From Pseudomonas sp. RIT623 (GTDB taxonomy: Bacteria > Pseudomonadota > Gammaproteobacteria > Pseudomonadales > Pseudomonadaceae): 64,000 bases of DNA. The DNA lies in NCBI RefSeq assembly GCF_004519305.1, contig NZ_SOZA01000013.1, positions 1 to 64,000 on the forward strand, in the 5' to 3' direction. The notes under the pieces were generated by a model. It was not told where the DNA came from, searched no databases, and saw only the letters and a list, made by a program, of their open reading frames with translations. Every line of letters begins with the position of its first letter. Positions within the stretch are counted from its first letter, which is position 1. A program made the translations under genes and the position numbers. Shown here piece by piece: positions 33,636 through 41,040 of this stretch.

Positions 33636-33655
33636 ATATCGGTAAATCCCGATAT
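33636..33655. promoter_or_regulatory. Palindromic operator, copy 1 (before the ArsR-type gene)
   Basis: ATATCGG-N6-CCGATAT is a perfect 7-bp inverted repeat ending nine bases before the regulator start, where it would block transcription or translation start. The same core recurs at 33987 and 34102. Confidence 0.75.
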
Positions 33656-33664
33656 TATCGCGCC

Positions 33665-33967
33665 ATGGAACTGCTCGACATATTCAAGGCACTCTCGAAC
33701 CGTACCCGTCTCGAGATCCTCAAAGGCCTGAAAGACCCGGTGAAACACTTTCCTCCCCAGGACGAAGGTGACGTTCATACGGTGGGCGTCTGTGTGAGCA
33801 GCATCCAGGAAGGCGTCGGGCTGTCGCAGTCGACGGTGTCCGACTACCTGGCCACTCTGCAGCGCGCAGGCCTGGTCGAAGTCCGGCGCATTGGCCAGTG
33901 GACCTATTACAAGCGTAACGAAGCAGCCATCAGCGCGCTCGCCGAGCTGATCGGGAGTGAGTTGTAG
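33665..33967 (+). CDS. ArsR/SmtB-type winged-helix transcriptional regulator
   Basis: The 100-residue protein has the ArsR fold: [13 protein letters not shown] near the N-terminus, then the recognition helix [22 protein letters not shown] (52-73) and wing QWTYYKRN. It has a single Cys (C43 in GVCVSS) and no CxC metal site, so a thiol-redox or small-molecule signal is more likely than arsenic. Palindromes around it suggest autoregulation and control of the reductase downstream. The effector is unknown. Confidence 0.85.
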   Translation: MELLDIFKALSNRTRLEILKGLKDPVKHFPPQDEGDVHTVGVCVSSIQEGVGLSQSTVSDYLATLQRAGLVEVRRIGQWTYYKRNEAAISALAELIGSEL

Positions 33968-33986
33968 GTTTCACTTTTACCTTTAC

Positions 33987-34006
33987 ATATCGACTTTTCC
34001 CGATAT
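33987..34006. promoter_or_regulatory. Palindromic operator, copy 2
   Basis: ATATCG-N8-CGATAT lies 20 bp after the regulator stop. It is followed by CCCGTTTTGTCGAA, an extension also present after copy 3. It lies in a repeated block of about 50 bp (33969-34020 and 34091-34136). Confidence 0.75.
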
Positions 34007-34101
34007 CCCGTTTTGTCGAATTTTTTTCTACCCCACGGAGGCAACAACTACGGCATCTGACAGGTGCCAAGGAACAGAACAGCAACTTCATTTCACTTTA
34101 T

Positions 34102-34121
34102 GTATCGATATTTCCCGATAT
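34102..34121. promoter_or_regulatory. Palindromic operator, copy 3 (before the reductase gene)
   Basis: GTATCG-N8-CGATAT lies 28 bp before the reductase start and differs from copy 2 in the first base and within the spacer. It is followed by CCCTTTTTATCGAA. Confidence 0.75.
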
Positions 34122-34148
34122 CCCTTTTTATCGAAGCGAGAAAACACC

Positions 34149-35132
34149 ATGAAAGCGTTGATACTGGATTCTTTTGGCGGCCCGGACGCGTTCGCCTATC
34201 GCGATGTCGCCAAACCGGTGGCGCAGGCCGGACAGGTACTGGTCCGGGTACATGCCACTTCCATCAACCCCCTGGATTACCAGGTTCGGCGTGGCGACTA
34301 CCCTGACCTGGTGCCCCTCCCAGCCATTACCGGGCACGACGTTTCCGGCGTCGTCGAAGCCGTCGGGCCAGGTGTGACCGCGTTCAGTCCGGGCGACGAG
34401 GTGTGGTACACGCCGCAGATCTTCGATGGGGCGGGCAGCTATGCCGAGTACCACGTCGCCGCCGAAGGCATCATCGGCCTGAAACCGCCTTCGCTGAGCC
34501 ATCTGCAGGCCGCCAGCCTTAGCCTGGTCGGCGGTACTGCCTGGGAGGCTCTGGTAGTACGTGCGGCGCTCAGGGTGGGCGAGCGCATTCTGGTTCACGG
34601 CGGCGCAGGCGGTGTCGGCCACGTGGCGATCCAGCTGGCCAAGGCCATGGGCGCCAGGGTGTTCACCACCGTGCGCGAGGACAATGCCGAATTCGTGCGG
34701 CAAATGGGCGCGGACGTGGTCATCGACTATGAGCATCAGGATTATGTCGATGTCGTCCTGCGGGAAACGGCCGGCCAAGGCGTCGACGTGGTCTTCGACA
34801 CCATTGGTGGCGATACCCTGGCACGCAGCCCGGACGTCCTGGCGCAACTGGGGCGCGTGGTGTCGATCGTGGACATCGCGCAACCGCAGAACCTGATCCA
34901 GGCCTGGGGCCGCAACGCGAGTTACCACTTCGTCTTCACCCGGCAGCACCGCGGCAAGCTCGACGAGTTGAGCGCGCTGGTCGAGCGCGGGCAACTAAAG
35001 CCACACGTGGGCGCCGTCTACACCCTCGCCGAGGTTCCCCGCGCCCATGCCCGGCTACAAAGCGCCAACAATGGCCTGCAAGGGAAGATCGCCATTGCGG
35101 TCGCGCCCATGGCCGATCCCGCCAGCGCTTGA
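34149..35132 (+). CDS. Zinc-independent MDR oxidoreductase (NADPH:quinone reductase-like)
   Basis: The 327-residue protein has the MDR start [15 protein letters not shown], the substrate domain motif [12 protein letters not shown] and the NADP-binding [16 protein letters not shown]. It lacks the Cys ligands of zinc alcohol dehydrogenases. It probably reduces quinones or reactive enones with NADPH. ATG 34149 was chosen because the longer open frame would run through the operator repeats. It lies downstream of the regulator and 35 bp ahead of an ABM gene. Confidence 0.87.
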   Translation: MKALILDSFGGPDAFAYRDVAKPVAQAGQVLVRVHATSINPLDYQVRRGDYPDLVPLPAITGHDVSGVVEAVGPGVTAFSPGDEVWYTPQIFDGAGSYAEYHVAAEGIIGLKPPSLSHLQAASLSLVGGTAWEALVVRAALRVGERILVHGGAGGVGHVAIQLAKAMGARVFTTVREDNAEFVRQMGADVVIDYEHQDYVDVVLRETAGQGVDVVFDTIGGDTLARSPDVLAQLGRVVSIVDIAQPQNLIQAWGRNASYHFVFTRQHRGKLDELSALVERGQLKPHVGAVYTLAEVPRAHARLQSANNGLQGKIAIAVAPMADPASA

Positions 35133-35167
35133 AGCGCCAGTCACCCTTTTCGACTTCAAGGACCGCC

Positions 35168-35521
35168 ATGATCTACGAAATTGCCCTGCTTCCCATCCGT
35201 CCGACCCACGTCGATACCTTCGCGCACGCATTCGCCGAGGTCGCCCCGTTGCTCAGACGAGCCAAGGGCCACGTCAGCCATATGCTCGCGCAAGGGATCG
35301 AGAGCCCCCATCAATTCAACCTGATCGTGCAATGGCAAACACTGGAGGACCACGCGCCGGGTTTCGAGGCCAGTGAAGACCACCAGGTCTTCATGGCCCA
35401 CCTGACACCATATTTTTCCGAGGAGCCCACGGTTTATCATGTGCAGGGCGGCGCGTTCGAAACGCACGCGCCCACCAGCCCGGGCAGTGCCCGACTGGAC
35501 GACAATTGCCCAACCCCATAG
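35168..35521 (+). CDS. ABM-superfamily monooxygenase-like protein
   Basis: The 117-residue protein has a ferredoxin-like ABM fold (MIYEIALLPIRP, then FNLIVQWQTLEDHAPGF and HLTPYFSEEP). ABM proteins include quinone-forming monooxygenases and haem-degrading or detoxifying enzymes; the substrate here is unknown. AAGGA precedes the ATG. It follows the reductase closely and is likely in the same transcript, which would pair a quinone-forming or quinol-handling enzyme with a quinone reductase. Confidence 0.78.
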   Translation: MIYEIALLPIRPTHVDTFAHAFAEVAPLLRRAKGHVSHMLAQGIESPHQFNLIVQWQTLEDHAPGFEASEDHQVFMAHLTPYFSEEPTVYHVQGGAFETHAPTSPGSARLDDNCPTP

Positions 35522-35552
35522 ACGGCCGCCATGGCGGCCAGCACAGGTCGCC

Positions 35553-36422
35553 ATGGAAGCCTTGCGTCGCCGCATCGAAACCCAAGTCATGAGCCTCACC
35601 GGGCTGGCCCTCGGCCAGCTCGACCTGGAGTCGCCCAAGGGCGATCCCGGCCTGTTCGGCCCGCAAAGCATCAGCTGGCAGGTGCATGGCGACTTCCCCA
35701 GCATGCTGGTGGGCGGAATCAGCGCGCTGATGCTGCAACTGCTGCATCCGCTGGCCCTGGCCGGGGTCTGGGACCATTCGAACTTTCGCCAGGACCTGCT
35801 CGGCCGCCTGCGCCGCACCAGCCAGTTCATCTCCGGCACCACCTTTGGTTCGACCCGTGACGCCGAGTGGCTGATCGACAAGGTCCGCACCATCCACCTC
35901 AAGGTGGTCGGCACCGCGGCCGATGGCCGCCCCTACGCCGCCAGCGACCCCGACCTGCTGACCTGGGTGCATGTGGCCGAAGTCAGCAGCTTCCTCGCCG
36001 CCCACCTGCGCTACCGCAACCCTGGTCTGGCGCGTAGCGCGCAGGACGCCTACTACAACGAGATCGCCCTGATCGCCGAACGCCTGGGCGCGCGCGACGT
36101 GCCTCGCTCCTGTGCCGAGGTGGATGCCTACCTGCGGCGCATGCGCCCGCAGTTGCAGTGCGATGCGCGCAGCCTGGAGGTGGTCGATATCCTGCTCAAG
36201 GCCCCGGCCCCCAGCCGCCTCGCCGAGCCAGTGGGCAAGCTGATGCTCAAGGCCGGCATCGACCTGCTGCCGGACTGGGCCAGCGCAATGCTCGGCTTGC
36301 ACCAGGGCGCGCTCGAGCGGCGCATGATCCGCCTGGGCCTGAGCAATACCGCGCCGATGCTGCGCTGGGCCATGCGCAATGGCTCGGCGCAGCGCGCCAG
36401 GCGGCGCATGAGCGTCGAATGA
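35553..36422 (+). CDS. MpaB/DUF2236 family oxygenase-like protein
   Basis: The 289-residue protein has the MpaB-type core: LMLQLLHPLALAGVWDHS, GTTFGSTRDAEWLIDKV and WVHVAEVSSFLAAHLRY, with conserved His residues. Members related to latex-clearing protein and MpaB use haem to split C-C double bonds; most bacterial ones are uncharacterised. It begins 31 bp after the ABM gene and may close the operon. Confidence 0.83.
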   Translation: MEALRRRIETQVMSLTGLALGQLDLESPKGDPGLFGPQSISWQVHGDFPSMLVGGISALMLQLLHPLALAGVWDHSNFRQDLLGRLRRTSQFISGTTFGSTRDAEWLIDKVRTIHLKVVGTAADGRPYAASDPDLLTWVHVAEVSSFLAAHLRYRNPGLARSAQDAYYNEIALIAERLGARDVPRSCAEVDAYLRRMRPQLQCDARSLEVVDILLKAPAPSRLAEPVGKLMLKAGIDLLPDWASAMLGLHQGALERRMIRLGLSNTAPMLRWAMRNGSAQRARRRMSVE

Positions 36423-36501
36423 GGTATTTTGGTCCGTTCATCGGAACCGATTTAACGTGCCATACTCCAAGCACTCCAGCCTGATACAGACGAAGCGACA
36501 C

Positions 36502-39438
36502 ATGCCCAAAGGATTGACCCGCGCCCTCGGCGCCCTGCTGGCCCTCGTGGCCCTGTACAGCCTGCTCGGCTTTCTCATTCTCCCTGGCGTCGCCCTGCGC
36601 ATCGCCAACCAGCAATTGGCGCAATACGCCACGGTGCCTGCGCACCTGCAACGCATCGAGCTCAACCCGTTCAGCCTCGAGCTGACGCTCTGGGGCCTGC
36701 AGATCGGCGAGCCCGGCAAGGAGCAGGTCGGCTTCGAGCGCCTGTACGCCAACCTGTCGCTGGACAGCCTATGGACCAAGGCCCTGCGCCTGGACGCCGT
36801 AGAGTTGGACAAGCCGCGCACCGAGTTGCTGTTCGCCAAGGACGGCAGCCTCAACCTGGCGCAGCTGTTCAAGCTGCCGCCAAGCGAACCGAAAGCCGAC
36901 GAGCCACCCAGCGATCCGTTCCCGGTACGCATCGCCAGCATCAAGCTCAACGAAGGCTACCTGCACTTCGAGGACCTGCGCCCGAGCGAGCCCATCGAGT
37001 TCCTCTACGACTCGATGAACCTGGAGCTGAAGAACCTCAGCACCCTGCCAGACGACAATGCCGACATGACCCTGGTGGCCAATGGCCCGGCAGGCGGGCG
37101 TATCGACTGGAGCGGCACCTTGAGCCTGACGCCGATCGCCTCGCAAGGCACGCTGAAGATCAGCGATGGCCAGATGAAGCTGTTCTGGCCCTATGTGCGC
37201 GATGCCGTGCCGCTGGTGCTGGAAGACGGCAAGGTCAGCCTAGAAACCCACTACAAGCTCAACCTGGCCAAGGAAACCGAGCTGCTGCTGGACAACACCT
37301 CGGTGCGGGTCGCGCCCTTCGCCATCAAGGCGCCGGACGGCCGCCCGCTGGCGCGCCTGGCCAGCCTCGAAGTGAGCGAGACCTCCATCGACCTGGCCAA
37401 GCAGTTGGTCACGGTCGGCAAGATTCGCAGTGAAAAGCTCGAGACCTGGGCCGCCCTGGAGAAAGACGGCCAGCTCGACTGGCAAAAGCTGTTCGCCAGC
37501 CAGCCAGACAAGGCCGCCGCCAAGGAAAAGGCCGAACCGGCCACTGCCGAACCGAGCGACAGGGAAAAAGCCGCCGCCACGCCAAGCAAGCCCTGGCAGG
37601 TGCTGCTCAAGGACGTACAGGCGCGCAACTACCTGGTGCACCTGGCCGACCGTAGCCAGAAGGAACCGGTGGCGCTGGATGTCGGCCCACTGAACCTCGA
37701 CTTGCAGAACTTCGACAGCCTCAACCAGTCGCCCTTTACCCTCAAGCTCGACACCGGGGTGGGCAAGCAGGGCAAGCTGCAAGCTGCCGGCCAAGTCAAT
37801 CTGGCGCCGGTGACCGCCAAGCTCGACGTCGCCACCCGCGACATCGACCTGCGCGTGGCCCAGGCCTACATCAGCCCGTTCGTCCGCCTCGAGTTGCGCA
37901 GCGGCATGCTCTCCAGCGACCTAAAGGTCGACCTCAAGAGCACCGAGCCGCTGGCCTTCAGCATCACCGGCAAGGCCCAGGCCAACCAGTTGCATACCCT
38001 GGATACCATCAAGAACCGCGACTTCGTCAAATGGCAGCAGGTCAACGTCGACGGCCTGGCATACGTGCACGGCGACGCCCTGTCGATCGACAAGGTGACC
38101 CTGCTGCAGCCCTATGCGCGCTTCATCATCAACGAAGACCGCACCACCAACGTCGACGACCTGCTGATCCCACAGCCCGCCGGCAAGCCTGCACCGGCCG
38201 CGAGCAAACCGGCTGCCGCCGGCAGCGGCAAGGAACTGGGTATCCGTATCGGCCAGATCAGCATCAACGACGGCTCGGCCAACTTCGCCGACCTGACCCT
38301 GACGCCTAACTTCGCCACCGCCGTGCAACAACTCAACGGCCAGATCGGCACCATCGACAACCGCAAGCCGATGCCGGCCAAGGTAGATATCAAGGGCAAG
38401 GTCGACCGCTATGCGCCGGTGACCATCAAGGGAGCGCTCAATCCGTTCGACCCGATGGCCAGCCTCGATATCGCCACCAGCTTCAAGCGCGTCGAACTGA
38501 CCACCCTGACGCCCTACTCCGGCAAGTTCGCGGGCTTCCGTATCCGCAAGGGCCGCCTGAACCTCGACCTGCACTACCTGATCACCAACGGCCAGCTCAA
38601 GGCCGAGAACAAGGTGGTGGTCGAACAGTTGCAGTTGGGTGAGAAGGTCGACAGCCCGGACGCGGTGGACCTGCCGATCCGCCTGGCGGTGGCCCTGCTC
38701 AAGGACACCGAAGGCAAGATCTCCATCGAGCTGCCGGTATCGGGCGACCTCAACAACCCGCAGTTCAGCGTGATGCCGATTGTCTGGCAGACCCTGCGCA
38801 ACCTGGTGCTGCGCGCGGCCCAGGCGCCGTTCAAGCTGCTTGGCGGGTTGGTCTCGGGCGGTGGTTCCGAGGACCTGGGCAACGTCTCGTTCGCCGCCGG
38901 CTCCAGCGACCTGACTCCCGAGGTGCAATCGTCCCTCGACAAGTTGGCTTCGGCGCTCAAGGAGCGCCCTGAGCTGCGCCTGGAGATCGAAGGCACCGCG
39001 GCACAGAGTAGCGACGGCCCGTTGATCGCCCAGCAACGGCTGGAGCGCGAATACCAGGCCACCTGGTACAAGATCCTGCAGCGCCGTGGCGACAAGGTTC
39101 CGGCCAACGCATCGTTGCTGGTGGTCGACGACAGCGACAAACCGCCGATGCTCGAAGGCATCTACCGCAACCGCCTCAAGCAGCAGCCGCCTGCCGAGTG
39201 GGAAAAGCTCGGCCGCGACGAGCGCACCGCCAAGCTGCGCGAGGCGGTGATCAAGTCCTGGGCGGAGAGCGCCGTGTTGCTGCGCAACCTCGGCCAGGAG
39301 CGTGCCAGCAGCATCAAGGATTACCTGGTGGACAAGGGGCAGTTGGAAGATGACCGGGTGTACTTCATCGACACCAATCTCGGTCAGGCCGAAAGTGACG
39401 GGCGCGTGGTAACGCCAATGCACCTGGATGCAGAGTAA
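36502..39438 (+). CDS. DUF748 (AsmA-like) envelope protein with an OmpA-like tail
   Basis: The 978-residue protein has one N-terminal membrane helix (about 8-30), then a very long beta-rich region typical of the AsmA/DUF748 group (bridge-like lipid transfer proteins). There are acidic and Ala/Pro-rich linkers near 340-370 and 570. From about residue 794 it resembles an OmpA C-terminal domain (FAAGSSDLTPEV... then ERASSIKDYLVDKG near 932), split by an insertion. It is probably periplasmic and anchored in the inner membrane; role unproven. Confidence 0.85.
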   Translation: MPKGLTRALGALLALVALYSLLGFLILPGVALRIANQQLAQYATVPAHLQRIELNPFSLELTLWGLQIGEPGKEQVGFERLYANLSLDSLWTKALRLDAVELDKPRTELLFAKDGSLNLAQLFKLPPSEPKADEPPSDPFPVRIASIKLNEGYLHFEDLRPSEPIEFLYDSMNLELKNLSTLPDDNADMTLVANGPAGGRIDWSGTLSLTPIASQGTLKISDGQMKLFWPYVRDAVPLVLEDGKVSLETHYKLNLAKETELLLDNTSVRVAPFAIKAPDGRPLARLASLEVSETSIDLAKQLVTVGKIRSEKLETWAALEKDGQLDWQKLFASQPDKAAAKEKAEPATAEPSDREKAAATPSKPWQVLLKDVQARNYLVHLADRSQKEPVALDVGPLNLDLQNFDSLNQSPFTLKLDTGVGKQGKLQAAGQVNLAPVTAKLDVATRDIDLRVAQAYISPFVRLELRSGMLSSDLKVDLKSTEPLAFSITGKAQANQLHTLDTIKNRDFVKWQQVNVDGLAYVHGDALSIDKVTLLQPYARFIINEDRTTNVDDLLIPQPAGKPAPAASKPAAAGSGKELGIRIGQISINDGSANFADLTLTPNFATAVQQLNGQIGTIDNRKPMPAKVDIKGKVDRYAPVTIKGALNPFDPMASLDIATSFKRVELTTLTPYSGKFAGFRIRKGRLNLDLHYLITNGQLKAENKVVVEQLQLGEKVDSPDAVDLPIRLAVALLKDTEGKISIELPVSGDLNNPQFSVMPIVWQTLRNLVLRAAQAPFKLLGGLVSGGGSEDLGNVSFAAGSSDLTPEVQSSLDKLASALKERPELRLEIEGTAAQSSDGPLIAQQRLEREYQATWYKILQRRGDKVPANASLLVVDDSDKPPMLEGIYRNRLKQQPPAEWEKLGRDERTAKLREAVIKSWAESAVLLRNLGQERASSIKDYLVDKGQLEDDRVYFIDTNLGQAESDGRVVTPMHLDAE

Positions 39439-39459
39439 GCTTCTGCTCTGCCTTGACTC

Positions 39460-39485
39460 GTAGGAGCCAGCTTGCTGGCTCCTAC
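39460..39485. terminator. Perfect hairpin after the DUF748 gene
   Basis: GTAGGAGCCAGC and GCTGGCTCCTAC form a perfect 12-bp stem with a TT loop, without a T tail. The sequence is that of the second REP family, so it may be a REP unit that also acts as a transcript end between two convergent genes. Confidence 0.55.
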
Positions 39486-39497
39486 GGCGTACAGCCT

Positions 39498-39911
39498 TCA
39501 GACCAGCCGCTGCCCCGACACCGCCGGGTGATACAGCGGCTGCACCTTGTTCCCCGCCGGATCCAGCAAATGGAAGCTGCGCGCGCCATCGCCATGGTTG
39601 AACGGACGATCCAGCAAGGTCACGCCACGGGCCTTGAAGTACTGGTACCAAGCCTCCAGTTCCTCGACGCTGTCGACAATGAAGCCATAGTGATCCAGGG
39701 TCTGCAGCCCGTTGGCCGCGCCTGCGCCGCGCCCGAGCGACAGGTTGTCATTGCCGCAGGTCAGGTAGACCAGGTCTTCGTTGGCACGGTTTAGCACTTC
39801 CATGCCCAGCACATCCACGTAGAAGCGCTCGCACTCCTCCAGGTTGGGGACCAGCAGGGCGATGTGCCGCAGGCCATTGAGGCGGCCTGGGCGGGCAGGT
39901 AGATCGGACAT
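39498..39911 (-). CDS. VOC-family (glyoxalase/dioxygenase-like) protein
   Basis: The 137-residue protein is a two-module VOC fold: LRHIALLVPNLEECERFYVDVLGM and LDHYGFIVDSVEELEAWY, ending DPAGNKVQPLYHP. Metal ligands would be His16 and His73, with Gln in place of the usual C-terminal Glu. The substrate is unknown; catechol dioxygenase-like or lyase activity are possibilities. It is divergent from the small ABM gene at 39972, 60 bp away. Confidence 0.8.
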   Translation of the reverse strand: MSDLPARPGRLNGLRHIALLVPNLEECERFYVDVLGMEVLNRANEDLVYLTCGNDNLSLGRGAGAANGLQTLDHYGFIVDSVEELEAWYQYFKARGVTLLDRPFNHGDGARSFHLLDPAGNKVQPLYHPAVSGQRLV

Positions 39912-39971
39912 GAGCGCGGCTCCTTTTTTGTATACAATTCACAACATAATTTAAAACAAAAGGAGCGTCAT

Positions 39972-40274
39972 GTGTACTGCCTATTTATCAAGACGCGCGT
40001 GAAACCCGGTACCGCGGATGCCTTCCTGGCAGCCATCAATACCAACGCCGCGGCATCGGTCGCCACCGAGCCGGGTTGCCTGGTATTCGATGTCTCGCAG
40101 GACCGGGAGAATGCCGATGTCATCTACCTGTACGAGATCTACCAAGACGATGAAGCGTACGAGGCGCATACCCGGACCGCGCATTTTCGCGACAGTCGCC
40201 CCCTGGTGGAACCGCTGATCGAAGAGCAGGTGTGCTTCGAGAGCGATGTAATCGCCCGAAACCCGGTGAGTTGA
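39972..40274 (+). CDS. Small ABM-domain monooxygenase-like protein
   Basis: The 100-residue protein starts at GTG (MYCLFIKTRVKPG) with AAGGAG seven bases ahead. It shows the ABM pattern EPGCLVFDVSQDRENADVIYLYEIYQD followed by HTRTAHF and ends near the dimer strand. It is similar in type to, but distinct from, the protein at 35168. It shares a short divergent promoter region with the VOC gene. Substrate unknown. Confidence 0.8.
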   Translation: MYCLFIKTRVKPGTADAFLAAINTNAAASVATEPGCLVFDVSQDRENADVIYLYEIYQDDEAYEAHTRTAHFRDSRPLVEPLIEEQVCFESDVIARNPVS

Positions 40275-40298
40275 AGCCGCCTTCCTGAACGCCAATAG

Positions 40299-40326
40299 AA
40301 AAGCCCCGGCGATGGCCGGGGCTTTT
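40299..40326. terminator. Bidirectional intrinsic terminator
   Basis: AAAAGCCCCGGC and GCCGGGGCTTTT form a 12-bp stem with a GATG loop, A-rich and T-rich at the two ends. It separates the convergent ABM and BON genes. Confidence 0.88.
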
Positions 40327-40369
40327 GCTTGAAGGGGTGGCCAACTCCTTTTGGCCGACGGGACATTCC

Positions 40370-40720
40370 TTATTCGGACTTCAAGCCATCCGCCGAGACG
40401 GCCTGCACGCCCTTGATCTTCTTGGCGATGGCCACTGCCATCTCTTTCTGCGCATCGGTGATGGCCACGTCCGAGGATAGCGACACTACACCCTTGTTGG
40501 TTTCGACTTTGATGTCACTGCCTGGCACGCCTTTCTCGGTCATCAGGTCAGCCTTCACCTTGGTGGTGATCCAGGTGTCGGAAGTCGCTTCCTTGGCTTT
40601 GGTCACCTCACCGGCCGCAAGCGTCATCGGGGCCTGGGTGGACTGAGCAGCGAAAGCTGCGTTGGCCATGGTCAGGGTCAGAGCGGTAGCAGTAGCGGCA
40701 GCAATGGCGAACTTCTTCAT
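40370..40720 (-). CDS. Secreted BON-domain protein (OsmY/YraP-like)
   Basis: The 116-residue protein has a Sec signal (MKKFAIAAATATALTLT, cut after AFA) and a single BON domain: DTWITTKVKADLM, GSDIKVETNKGVVSLSSDV and ITDAQKEMAVAIAKKIKGV. BON proteins are periplasmic, bind phospholipid or envelope partners and often respond to osmotic stress. The frame extends upstream to 40903, but the signal peptide sets the start. Confidence 0.85.
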   Translation of the reverse strand: MKKFAIAAATATALTLTMANAAFAAQSTQAPMTLAAGEVTKAKEATSDTWITTKVKADLMTEKGVPGSDIKVETNKGVVSLSSDVAITDAQKEMAVAIAKKIKGVQAVSADGLKSE

Positions 40721-40999
40721 GTGAGTCACTCCTGTTTTTCGAAAGGTCTGCGCCTTGGTTCCTGGCGTCAGGTAGGAGTGATGTTGCAGGGGTTGTGCCA
40801 GTTTTTCCGTTTCGCTTGATTCCTTATAAATCAATAAGTTAGAAGAAAACCAAAATGCTTGGCGTCGTGCATTTTGCAAGCTGCGGCGCAAACCTGAATG
40901 CAAGATGCAAGGCCAAAACCCCGTAGGAGCCGGCTTGCCGGCGAACCAATCGTCGCGCCGCCTGCTTCGCCAGCCCTCCGGGGGCCGCGGCAGGCCAAA
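40721..40999. other. Intergenic region between pnp end and BON gene
   Basis: The part near 40721-40900 should hold the BON promoter, but I see no convincing boxes. Around 40922-40990 there is a REP-like stretch of the GTAGGAGCC type (GTAGGAGCCGGCTTGCCGGCGAACC) without a clear mate. No gene is visible. Confidence 0.5.
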
Positions 41000-41025
41000 A
41001 AAAAGGACCCCGAAGGGTCCTTTTT
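41000..41025 (-). terminator. Intrinsic terminator after pnp
   Basis: AAAAAGGACCC and GGGTCCTTTTT form an 11-bp stem closed by CGAA, 16 bp after the pnp stop. It ends the long translation operon. Confidence 0.9.
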
Positions 41026-41040
41026 CCAGCCACTCAGGGC

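Noticed and set aside
33665..33967. Arsenic-resistance regulator arsR
   Set aside because: The metal-binding Cys pair is missing and no arsenite pump or arsenate reductase gene is nearby.
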